From CAYRIF01 sp964424205 (GTDB lineage: Bacteria > Bacteroidota > Bacteroidia > Cytophagales > Cyclobacteriaceae), in NCBI GenBank assembly GCA_964424205.1, contig CAYRIF010000064.1, positions 1-14,945 on the forward strand: DNA of 14,945 nucleotides, given 5' to 3'. The first letter of the stretch is position 1; each line of letters begins with the position of its first letter. Shown in pieces: positions 1 through 7,173 of the stretch. The translations under genes and the position numbers were made by a program. The notes beneath the pieces are model-generated. The model made no database searches and was not told the DNA's origin. It worked only from the letters and a program-made list of their open reading frames with translations.

Positions 1-603
1 GAAGATAAACTCCAGAACATCAAGCATGGTCTAGTACTAAGTTTACTCGGAGATGCCAATCATTTTAATTATAAAAGGTCGAGAATAGGCAACGCAACCA
101 TTGATAAAATTATAGAAAATTATTTCAGAAATTCAGATACTGATGGTAAAATAAGTGATTTTTCTCCTTATGGATACGATGAAAGACAATATTGCTCACC
201 GGGCTATAACCTACCAGTAGGAAGGCTTTCTCGGTCTATTCATGGTACTTTTCCTGAATACCACACTTCGGCAGACAATCTTGATTTTGTAAAATCTGAA
301 AGCCTGAAAGAATCTATGGATGTAATTATAACGATTCTTGATACTATTGAATCAAACCGAAAATACGTTAACACATCACCCAAGGGTGAGCCACAATTAG
401 GTAAACGTGGCTTGTTTAAAAAAATTGGAGGTGCCCAAGACACCAAAGATTATCAAATGGCACTCCTTTGGGTTTTGAATTTATCTGATGGCCATCATTC
501 CTTGTTGGATATTTCAATACGATCGGGCATGAAATTTCATGTTTTAAAGCAGGCTGCCATGGCGCTCTATGATGTGAAACTATTGAAGGAAGTTACTGCA
601 TAA
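1..603 (+). CDS. DUF4910 domain protein, M28-like aminopeptidase fold with C-terminal winged helix (5' partial)
   Basis: The frame is open from the first base and ends at TAA 601-603, giving the last 200 residues; the true start lies left of the window. The visible part contains YGYDERQ (about residues 57-63) and HTSADN (88-93), which I recognise as metal-site and active-site motifs of the DUF4910/DUF2172 family, related to zinc-dependent M28 aminopeptidases. The last 50 or so residues (from DYQMALLWVL) look like the small winged-helix domain that ends this family. Proteins of this type are repeatedly found inside O-antigen and other surface-sugar loci, often near CDP-glucose genes, but their substrate is not established to my knowledge. 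The gene is followed after 32 bp by an SDR sugar-nucleotide gene on the same strand, so they are probably one operon. The internal ATG at 316 is not the start, because the conserved motifs lie upstream of it. Confidence 0.8.
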   Translation, partial: EDKLQNIKHGLVLSLLGDANHFNYKRSRIGNATIDKIIENYFRNSDTDGKISDFSPYGYDERQYCSPGYNLPVGRLSRSIHGTFPEYHTSADNLDFVKSESLKESMDVIITILDTIESNRKYVNTSPKGEPQLGKRGLFKKIGGAQDTKDYQMALLWVLNLSDGHHSLLDISIRSGMKFHVLKQAAMALYDVKLLKEVTA

Positions 604-635
604 ATTCCTGTTTCAAAAATTTAAGATCTTGTAAT

Positions 636-1547
636 ATGAGTTTTAGCCAAATAAATAATTCAAAAATTTTAGTCACTGGCGCATCAGGTTTTATCGGTAG
701 CCATTTAGTACAAAAACTTTTGTCTTTAGGCGCCAAAGTATATGGCGTTTCAAGAAAGAAGCAAGCCGATGATGCGATAAAATGGTTTGTGGGAGATCTT
801 AGTGACATTAATTTTGTGGAATACTTATTCGAACAAATACAACCAGATTATATATTTCATTTGGCCAGCCATGTATTGGGTGCAAGAGATGAAAAATTTG
901 TATTATCCACGTTTAATTCTAATCTAGTCACTACAATTAACCTCTTACATATGGTGACAAAATATGCTAGCAAACGTTTAATTTTGGCTGGCTCATTTGA
1001 AGAGGGGAATCCGAAAAATACAGTAATGGTACCAAGTTCGCCCTATGCAGCATCTAAGATTGCTGCTACAAATTATGCTAATATGTATTATGCACTATAT
1101 GATACTCCTGTTTGTACCGCATCATTATATATGGTGTATGGGCCTGGTCAAATAGATAGAACAAAATTAATACCCTATACCATCTTAAAAACATTGAATG
1201 GAGAAACGCCTGAACTGACCAGTGGGTTGCGAATGATAGACTGGATATTTGTACATGACGTAGTGGATGGGTTGTTGCACATGCTGATTGCGCGCAATAT
1301 TAATGGAAAAACAATAGACATCGGCACGGGGAAATCTGTATCCATTAAAGAAATTGTAGACCTGACTGTGCAACTAATTGATAAGACTCTCCAACCCGCT
1401 TATGGTCTTACAAAAGATAGACCCATGGAACAGGAGAAAAATGCCAATGTGCAAGAAACCTTCCGAAATATCAAATGGAAGGCCTCTACCTCGCTAGAAA
1501 ATGGTCTTAAAAAAACCATTGATTTTTACAGTCAAAATAGAAGTTAG
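636..1547 (+). CDS. NAD(P)-dependent SDR epimerase/reductase of nucleotide-sugar metabolism
   Basis: This 303-residue protein has the extended-SDR layout. The Rossmann motif GxxGxxG is at G15, G18 and G21 (VTGASGFIG), an acidic turn GDLSD lies near residue 53, and the catalytic pair is Y137/K141 in SPYAASK. A YGPG segment and RMIDWIFVHDVVDGL typical of sugar-nucleotide SDRs follow. It therefore probably epimerises or reduces a nucleotide-linked (keto)sugar in the cytoplasm. Size and C-terminal half resemble CDP-abequose/paratose-type synthases, which act after CDP-glucose 4,6-dehydratase. That would fit the rfbF gene in the facing operon, but substrate assignment from this sequence alone is inference. 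It lies 32 bp after the DUF4910 gene on the same strand and is the last gene before the convergent operon. ATG 636 sits just before the first beta strand, so the start is credible. Confidence 0.8.
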   Translation: MSFSQINNSKILVTGASGFIGSHLVQKLLSLGAKVYGVSRKKQADDAIKWFVGDLSDINFVEYLFEQIQPDYIFHLASHVLGARDEKFVLSTFNSNLVTTINLLHMVTKYASKRLILAGSFEEGNPKNTVMVPSSPYAASKIAATNYANMYYALYDTPVCTASLYMVYGPGQIDRTKLIPYTILKTLNGETPELTSGLRMIDWIFVHDVVDGLLHMLIARNINGKTIDIGTGKSVSIKEIVDLTVQLIDKTLQPAYGLTKDRPMEQEKNANVQETFRNIKWKASTSLENGLKKTIDFYSQNRS

Positions 1548-1596
1548 GTATTTATACCATTATGCTACATTTAAAAAAAAAGTCTTGTCATGTGGG

Positions 1597-2847
1597 TTAA
1601 TAAATATACCTAAAATCAAAAACATTCTTTTCTTCGATCAAATGTTTTTTCTTTTTAAATTCATCCCATGCGGTAAGAATAACAATGTTGTCGGTTTGTT
1701 CCAACACTGATTCAAGTTTATCTACATATTGAATATCAAGTTCTGGGTAGGCACTTTTAAAGGAATCATTTGCCAATGGATCGTATGCCACTATTTGTTT
1801 ATATCCTTTGCCCAGTAATTTTTCAATGATGTCCTTACTCGGTGACAATCTAACATCATCCGATGCAGGCTTAAATGACAACCCCAGTATCCCTACAATT
1901 TCATTAGCCTTTACTTTCGCAGCAATATGATTAGCTACAAAATCCTTAATTTTATCATTAATTTTTAAATTACCCGTTAAAACATGAGGCGTAATACCAT
2001 GTTCTATGGCTATACTATTTAAGGCAGAAGTATCCTTAGGGAGACAATATCCACCGTACCCACATCCAGGATACACATACTTTGCCATTTGTGCTGGCTG
2101 TCCAAACCACCGCTTGTCTTCATGCAAAATTTTAAATGCCTTGGGTATATCAATATCGCCAATACTATCTGCAATCATGGACATTTCATTGGCGTAGCTA
2201 ATCAATGTTGACAACAGTGTATTGGATAAATATTTTATGTATTCAGCTGAATTATACGAAACATAATGTATTGGGGCATTGAAGGGTTTGTAAACTTTAT
2301 CCAGAATTAATTTTGACTTTTCATCTTCTACGCCTAATACAATTCTATCAGGTTTTATAAAATCTTCCCAACAATAACCCTCTCTTAAAAATTCTGGGTT
2401 TGATGCTAAGCCCACCATGCTCCCCAGTGCTGATGTTTTTTGTTGCACATAGGGTTTTATTTTTTTTGAAACCGTTGATGGTGGGACGGTAGATTTGGTA
2501 ATAATAACCTTGAATTTTTCGTCATCCACTGCCAGTATTTGGTCAATGGCATTAATAATATATTTTAAGTCTGCACTGCCATCAGAAGCCGACGGAGTAC
2601 CCACGCAAATAAATATTGCTTCGCTACTTTTAATCGCTTCTTCAAAAGAAACATCCAAGAAAAATGTTTTCCCCAATGTTTCTTGTAAAACCTCTTTTAA
2701 GTGCGGTTCATGAAAAGGAATTTGATAATTTTCAAGCATCTCAAGCCTTTTAGTATCAATATCGATACCAAATGTTTTGAATCCTTTTTTGGCAAATCCT
2801 AATCCTGTTGTCAATCCAACAAACCCGAGACCGAGAACTGTAATCAT
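1597..2847 (-). CDS. ugd: UDP-glucose 6-dehydrogenase (UDP-glucose/GDP-mannose dehydrogenase family)
   Basis: This 416-residue protein has the normal family length. It probably oxidises UDP-glucose to UDP-glucuronate with two NAD+ in the cytoplasm. The N-terminal Rossmann motif GLGFVG is at residues 6-11, and the acid D29 ends beta2 (GIDID). NPEFLREG is at 150-157, and K205/N209 of AEYIKYLSNT are the substrate-site lysine and asparagine. The catalytic cysteine is C268 in GYGGYCLPKD, where families usually have GGSC or GGxC. The C-terminal UDP-binding domain follows (GLSFKPASDDVRLSPS). A GDP-mannose or UDP-ManNAc dehydrogenase is possible by family, but the neighbouring decarboxylase-like SDR favours UDP-glucose. 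The start ATG (2845-2847) overlaps the TGA of the upstream gene (2844-2846), so translation is probably coupled. It is the last gene of the minus-strand operon. Confidence 0.88.
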   Translation of the reverse strand: MITVLGLGFVGLTTGLGFAKKGFKTFGIDIDTKRLEMLENYQIPFHEPHLKEVLQETLGKTFFLDVSFEEAIKSSEAIFICVGTPSASDGSADLKYIINAIDQILAVDDEKFKVIITKSTVPPSTVSKKIKPYVQQKTSALGSMVGLASNPEFLREGYCWEDFIKPDRIVLGVEDEKSKLILDKVYKPFNAPIHYVSYNSAEYIKYLSNTLLSTLISYANEMSMIADSIGDIDIPKAFKILHEDKRWFGQPAQMAKYVYPGCGYGGYCLPKDTSALNSIAIEHGITPHVLTGNLKINDKIKDFVANHIAAKVKANEIVGILGLSFKPASDDVRLSPSKDIIEKLLGKGYKQIVAYDPLANDSFKSAYPELDIQYVDKLESVLEQTDNIVILTAWDEFKKKKHLIEEKNVFDFRYIY

Positions 2848-3947
2848 AATAATTTTCCGTTATTTATTTTTAAAAATTTCAAATACCTACCAATACCCTC
2901 ATCAACATATATTGATGGATGATAGTCTAGTATTTCTTTTGCTTTATCTATATTAGGACACCTTCGATTGGGGTTATCTTTCATATATTCCTGATCCGAA
3001 GATATTTCAAAAACCACTTCGCCGCTATAATCGTATACTTTTTTGGCATTTTTTATAAATAGAGCCGCAAATTCAGCCACAGAAATTTCAGGTGTATCGA
3101 TACCGATATTAAACACCGCTAACTTTCCGTGTAGCAGTACCTTGAGATAACCAGTAATAGCATCTGCAATATAACAAAATGTCCGCGTTGGTTTGCCATT
3201 CGAATACATGATTAAATCCCTTCCTTCATGCACCGCTTTGGCAAAGTCAGCCGGTAGTCTTTTATCATTTATATTCATGCCTGGTCCATAGTTATTAAAA
3301 GGTCTAGCAATAGAAATAGGCATCTCATATTTTTGATTAAAAATATAGCACATGGTTTCTCCAAATCGCTTCGCTTCGTCATAACATGCTCTTGGTCCCA
3401 TGGTGGCTACATTTCCTCTATACGATTCACTTGTTGGAATAAATTCAGGAAAAGGGTCACCATAAATCTCGCTACTTGAAAAGAACAGAAAACCATCTAT
3501 TGCCTTCTCTTTATAAAAATCCAACATTCTTCTTAAGCCAGTAATATTAGCATCTATTGTCTCTACAGGATAAATTCTATAAAATATGGGCGATGCAATG
3601 GAGGCGCCATGAATAATAAAATTTGCATCAGCAGCTCCTGCTATCGTTGCTATATCATCTGTAATAACGTTAAACTCTTTTAACACTACATTTTCGTGCT
3701 TTTTTTCAAGTGTTTCCAACCAGTCTCTTGTACCAGTTAAAAAATTATCAAGCCCAATGATTTTTTTTATACCTAGTTTGTCACTACAAGCCGCAAAAAA
3801 ATGCATAAAGTAATAACCCAAAAATCCGCCGCACCCTGTAATTATTATTGTTGCTCCCTTTAATTTGCTTTTTTCAACAGAAGATAGTTTATCATATATA
3901 TAATCTATGTCCTCATTTAACACACTGTTTTCAATCGTTTCAGTCAT
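2844..3947 (-). CDS. UDP-glucuronate decarboxylase-like SDR (NAD-dependent epimerase/dehydratase family)
   Basis: This is a 367-residue extended SDR. GxxGxxG is at G38, G41 and G44 (ITGCGGFLG) after an unusual N-terminal extension of about 30 residues. SSSEIYGDP (157-165) supplies the Ser/Glu of the active site, and Y189/K193 in ACYDEAKR is the catalytic pair. RPFNNYGPGM and TRTFCYIADA follow. The run from SEIYGDP to GPRACYDEAKR and ETMC is very like UDP-xylose synthases (UXS), which turn UDP-glucuronate into UDP-xylose or the 4-keto pentose. It overlaps ugd by 4 bp, which would put UDP-glucuronate production and its use in one translationally coupled pair. Other products are possible: related SDRs lie next to rfbF and could act on a CDP-sugar. 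SDR membership is certain; the decarboxylase call is moderate. Confidence 0.72.
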   Translation of the reverse strand: MTETIENSVLNEDIDYIYDKLSSVEKSKLKGATIIITGCGGFLGYYFMHFFAACSDKLGIKKIIGLDNFLTGTRDWLETLEKKHENVVLKEFNVITDDIATIAGAADANFIIHGASIASPIFYRIYPVETIDANITGLRRMLDFYKEKAIDGFLFFSSSEIYGDPFPEFIPTSESYRGNVATMGPRACYDEAKRFGETMCYIFNQKYEMPISIARPFNNYGPGMNINDKRLPADFAKAVHEGRDLIMYSNGKPTRTFCYIADAITGYLKVLLHGKLAVFNIGIDTPEISVAEFAALFIKNAKKVYDYSGEVVFEISSDQEYMKDNPNRRCPNIDKAKEILDYHPSIYVDEGIGRYLKFLKINNGKLL

Positions 3948-3977
3948 TTTTTGTCTTTTTTAAATATTAAATTCTCC

Positions 3978-4760
3978 TTACCAAACTTTCCAGGGCGGTG
4001 TTTTGCTTTCCCATAATTCTTCTAGTACCATTTTGTCCCTAAGCGTATCCATTGGCTGCCAAAAACCCGTATGCCTATAGGCCACCATCTGTTTATCATA
4101 GGCTAATTTTTCCATGGGTTCTCTTTCCCATACCGTAGAGTCGCCAGATATAAAGTCAATCACTTTTAGCTCACAAACAAAAAAACCACCATTGACCCAA
4201 GCATTTTCATTACCACCATGTGCTGGTTTTTCTTTAAAACTTGATAATGTATCATCATCCGGCTTTAAATTAAAAACTCCAAATCTCCCTGGTTGCGATA
4301 CTGCTGTAATCGTTGCCAATTTACCATGCTGCTTATGAAAGTTTATAAGGTCACCTACATTGACATTGCTCACGCCATCACCATAGGTAAGACAAAATGT
4401 TTCATCGCCAAGGTATTCTCTTACGCGTTTAAGCCTCCCGCCCGTCATTGTATTCTTACCTGTATCAACCAGTGTTACTTTCCAGGGTTCTGCCTCACTT
4501 TTATGCACAATCATTTTATTATTTTTCATATCAAAAGTAATATCTGAAGTATGCAAAAAGTAATTTGAGAAATACTCTTTGATAACATAAGATTTATAAC
4601 CTGTACAAATAATAAATTCTGTCAAGCCATGGGCTGCATATATTTTCATAATATGCCACAAAATAGGCATGCCTCCAATTTCAACCATTGGCTTTGGTTT
4701 TATCCCACTTTCCTCGCTAATTCGAGTGCCAAATCCACCTGCAAAAATAACTACTTTCAT
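3978..4760 (-). CDS. rfbF: Glucose-1-phosphate cytidylyltransferase
   Basis: This 260-residue nucleotidyltransferase has the usual length for RfbF (about 257). It makes CDP-glucose from CTP and glucose-1-phosphate, the first step to CDP-linked 3,6-dideoxy or branched 6-deoxy sugars. The nucleotide-binding signature is near the N-terminus (FAGGFGTRISEES, about 6-18). It is followed by KPKPMVEIGG with the conserved lysine, then TYGDGVSNVN with the metal-binding aspartate. WVNGGFFVCE and WQPMDTLRDK are also typical of RfbF. The gene ends 30 bp before the SDR start and begins 4 bp after the ABC ATPase stop, so it lies inside the operon. The next enzyme, CDP-glucose 4,6-dehydratase (rfbG), is not in the window. 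Confidence 0.93.
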   Translation of the reverse strand: MKVVIFAGGFGTRISEESGIKPKPMVEIGGMPILWHIMKIYAAHGLTEFIICTGYKSYVIKEYFSNYFLHTSDITFDMKNNKMIVHKSEAEPWKVTLVDTGKNTMTGGRLKRVREYLGDETFCLTYGDGVSNVNVGDLINFHKQHGKLATITAVSQPGRFGVFNLKPDDDTLSSFKEKPAHGGNENAWVNGGFFVCELKVIDFISGDSTVWEREPMEKLAYDKQMVAYRHTGFWQPMDTLRDKMVLEELWESKTPPWKVW

Positions 4761-4764
4761 CTGT

Positions 4765-6063
4765 TTAGTTTATAATGTTTGTATGTGCTAATATTTTTGA
4801 TTCCCATTCTAATTGCGGTCTAAGAATTCCAGGAATTTTTCTTTTAAAGTCATGCTTTCGTTTATTAATATCTTCAATCACTTCAAAGAACAGGGCATCC
4901 TTTGCCTCTGCTAAAACGATAAATGGATTATAACTATCCACTGCCAGTCTAACAGTATACCCCCCGTCATTCAGCGTGTTTTCGGGAATCCACATAATTG
5001 TTTGATGTAATCCTACCTTTGGCAAATCTGTGTGCGTCTCTTCAATGCTAATAAAGGCAAGTTCATTTTTGGCATTGATAAGATGCATATTAGGAAAAGG
5101 TTTTTTTTCTGATTCAAACACCTCATAAACATATTCGATACCAAATTTCTTATCCATCTCTACAAAATCTATATCGTTGTAGTTTGAATCTATTAACCTG
5201 GTACTATGGATTTTAACCACTTCACCACCTGGTCTCTCCCCCTCTTTCCATACTTTCTTAGTCAGGTTTACATTTTCGTTACTTAGGTATTGGTTGACAA
5301 TGGCACCTGTCTCCCCGATGTTCACAATCTTTCCGTTTTTCAAATATATGCAGCGATTGCATAGGCTATTCACTGCCGACATATTATGACTTACAAATAA
5401 AATGGTTCTGCCAGATTTTGAAACATCCTGCATCTTACCGATACATTTCTTTTGAAATTCGGCATCACCAACGGCTAATACCTCATCAATAATTAATATT
5501 TCAGGCTCAAGGTGTGCTGCAACGGCGAATCCCAACCGCACGGTCATCCCTGACGAATATCTTTTTACAGGCGTATCCACATAAGCACTCACACCAGAAA
5601 ATTCTATAATTTCCTCTATCTTCCCGGCTATCTCCTCTTTGGTCATGCCCATGATGGCGCCATTCAGGTAAATATTTTCCCTGCCAGTAAGTTCTGGGTG
5701 GAATCCCGTCCCTACTTCTAGCAAACTTGCCAGTCTGCCTTTTAACTTTATATTTCCGGTAGTTGGTGAAGTGATACGAGACAATATCTTCAATAAAGTA
5801 GATTTACCCGCACCGTTTTTTCCTATGATACCAAGTACCTCGCCCTCCTGCACTTCAAAATTAATATCTTTCAAAGACCATACGTAGTCACTTGTTGCCG
5901 TTTGCTCACGTACATTCTCTTGGCCTACCTTCAAAAAAGGATCTTCCTTACCTCTAACCCTCGCCCACCAACGATTTAAGTCATGCGACAAAGTACCAGT
6001 ACCCACAAGCCCCAGCCTGTATTGCTTCGATAGGTTTTCAACTTTAATTACTGTATTCGACAT
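4765..6063 (-). CDS. wzt: ABC transporter ATP-binding protein for polysaccharide/O-antigen export, with C-terminal extension
   Basis: This 432-residue protein is the ATPase of a Wzm/Wzt-type exporter that moves a finished lipid-linked glycan across the inner membrane. Walker A is at residues 81-89 (GKNGAGKST), the signature is YSSGM at 169-173, Walker B is ILIIDE at 189-194, and the switch histidine is H226. After the nucleotide-binding domain (ending near 260) there are about 170 extra residues. These end in a beta-rich region with motifs such as NDGGYTVRLAVD, matching the Wzt C-terminal domain. In E. coli O8/O9a this domain binds the modified non-reducing end of the glycan. The extension suggests export of a chain bearing a terminal cap, though the capping enzyme is not visible here. 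It lies 29 bp after the permease stop. Confidence 0.92.
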   Translation of the reverse strand: MSNTVIKVENLSKQYRLGLVGTGTLSHDLNRWWARVRGKEDPFLKVGQENVREQTATSDYVWSLKDINFEVQEGEVLGIIGKNGAGKSTLLKILSRITSPTTGNIKLKGRLASLLEVGTGFHPELTGRENIYLNGAIMGMTKEEIAGKIEEIIEFSGVSAYVDTPVKRYSSGMTVRLGFAVAAHLEPEILIIDEVLAVGDAEFQKKCIGKMQDVSKSGRTILFVSHNMSAVNSLCNRCIYLKNGKIVNIGETGAIVNQYLSNENVNLTKKVWKEGERPGGEVVKIHSTRLIDSNYNDIDFVEMDKKFGIEYVYEVFESEKKPFPNMHLINAKNELAFISIEETHTDLPKVGLHQTIMWIPENTLNDGGYTVRLAVDSYNPFIVLAEAKDALFFEVIEDINKRKHDFKRKIPGILRPQLEWESKILAHTNIIN

Positions 6064-6092
6064 TTTTATAATTTATACTTGAAAACTGTTGC

Positions 6093-6971
6093 TTATACAG
6101 TATCCATAAAACTCTTCTCTGTTCTGTTGAAAATAATAATTCCAACCACCATAATCACCACAATCACACCTGCACTATATAAGAGGTGCATGGCACTTAT
6201 TTGTCCCGCCCCTAAAAACGAATACCTGAATGCTTCAATAATTGGTGTAAGAGGATTAAGCATTACTAATTGCTTAATCAGCGGCGACTTATTATTTAAT
6301 TCCGACAAAGGATAAATCACAGGCGTGCCGTACATCAATAGCTGCACGCCAAAAGTTACCAAATGTGTTAAATCTCGATATTTTGTGGTCATAGAAGATA
6401 TAATCAATCCTAGTCCCATCCCAAATGCCGCCATCATCAATATCAACACTGGCATCAACAGCATATAACCATTGGGGTGCACCGTGTCCTCTGTTATCAA
6501 ATAATAAACCATAAAAGCCGTGAATAGCAAAAATTGAATACCAAACTTGATAAGGTTCGACATAATAATTGACAATGGCGTGATAAGGCGCGGGAAGTAA
6601 ACCTTTCCATAAATATTAGCATTTGATACAAATATTTTAGAGGTTTTATTGATACAATCGGCAAAATAACTCCAGGCGGTAATGCCACTCAAGTAAAATA
6701 ATACTTGCGGTAACCCATCTGTAGATAATTTTGCTATATTTCCGAAAATGATAGTAAAAGTAATCGTGGTAAGAATAGGCTGGATAAAAAACCAAGCTGG
6801 TCCTAAAATGGTCTGTTTATAAACGGCTACAAAGTCCCGTCTCACAAAAAGCATCAGTAAATCTCTGTACTTCCATACGTCTTTAAGATTCAAACTCAAC
6901 CAACTTGTTGTTGGTTGAATGACCATCGACCAGTTTTCTTTCCCTTTTTCTACCAAGCTATCTATTGCCAT
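6093..6971 (-). CDS. wzm: ABC transporter permease for polysaccharide/O-antigen export
   Basis: This 292-residue integral membrane protein belongs to the ABC-2 permease family (Wzm/KpsM/TagG type). A soluble N-terminus of about 60 residues contains the amphipathic motif RRDFVAVYKQTILGPAWFFIQP-type segment. About six hydrophobic segments follow (roughly 57-78, 88-105, 133-160, 170-192, 200-220 and 262-285). The late stretch VMLNPLTPIIEAFRYSFLG is characteristic of the family. With the adjacent ATPase it would form the inner-membrane export pore. It is the first gene of the minus-strand operon, and a divergent regulatory region of 202 bp separates it from the acyltransferase gene. ATG 6971 gives a full-length family N-terminus. 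Confidence 0.93.
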   Translation of the reverse strand: MAIDSLVEKGKENWSMVIQPTTSWLSLNLKDVWKYRDLLMLFVRRDFVAVYKQTILGPAWFFIQPILTTITFTIIFGNIAKLSTDGLPQVLFYLSGITAWSYFADCINKTSKIFVSNANIYGKVYFPRLITPLSIIMSNLIKFGIQFLLFTAFMVYYLITEDTVHPNGYMLLMPVLILMMAAFGMGLGLIISSMTTKYRDLTHLVTFGVQLLMYGTPVIYPLSELNNKSPLIKQLVMLNPLTPIIEAFRYSFLGAGQISAMHLLYSAGVIVVIMVVGIIIFNRTEKSFMDTV

Positions 6972-7052
6972 TTATATTTTGAACGTTTGGTTACAAACAT
7001 TTATTGAGCTGCTAAGGTCGTTAATATATGACTTATATCAAAAGCGATGTAA

Positions 7053-7060
7053 CAAATATA
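7053..7060 (-). promoter_or_regulatory. Possible Bacteroidota -7 promoter box for the export operon
   Basis: On the minus strand this reads TATATTTG, matching the Bacteroidota -7 consensus TAnnTTTG. It lies about 80 bp upstream of the permease ATG. I see no clear TTTG -33 element 17-23 bp further upstream, so the call rests on the -7 box and its position. Confidence 0.35.
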
Positions 7061-7109
7061 ACAAGAAATAATATAATAATAACTTAGTATTTTTATACGT
7101 AAAAATTTC

Positions 7110-7117
7110 TATTTTTG
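7110..7117 (+). promoter_or_regulatory. Possible Bacteroidota -7 promoter box for the MBOAT operon
   Basis: TATTTTTG matches TAnnTTTG exactly and lies 56 bp before the MBOAT start codon, a normal distance. No good TTTG -33 element is visible (nearest is a weak TTAG at 7084-7087). Together with the box at 7053-7060 it forms a non-overlapping divergent promoter arrangement. Confidence 0.42.
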
Positions 7118-7173
7118 CAAAGTTTTCTAACTACCCTGTCAAATAATAGACGACCATCAGATGCTCACAACGA

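Noticed and set aside
316..603. A 95-codon ATG-initiated frame as a separate small gene
   Set aside because: The same frame is open without stop from base 1, and the conserved DUF4910 motifs lie upstream of this ATG, so it is an internal methionine of a partial gene.
1573..1581. Run of nine A (T on the minus strand) after ugd as an intrinsic terminator
   Set aside because: No convincing stem precedes it on the minus strand. A 4-bp stem at 1547-1558 on the plus strand is too weak to call, though some termination here is plausible between convergent operons.
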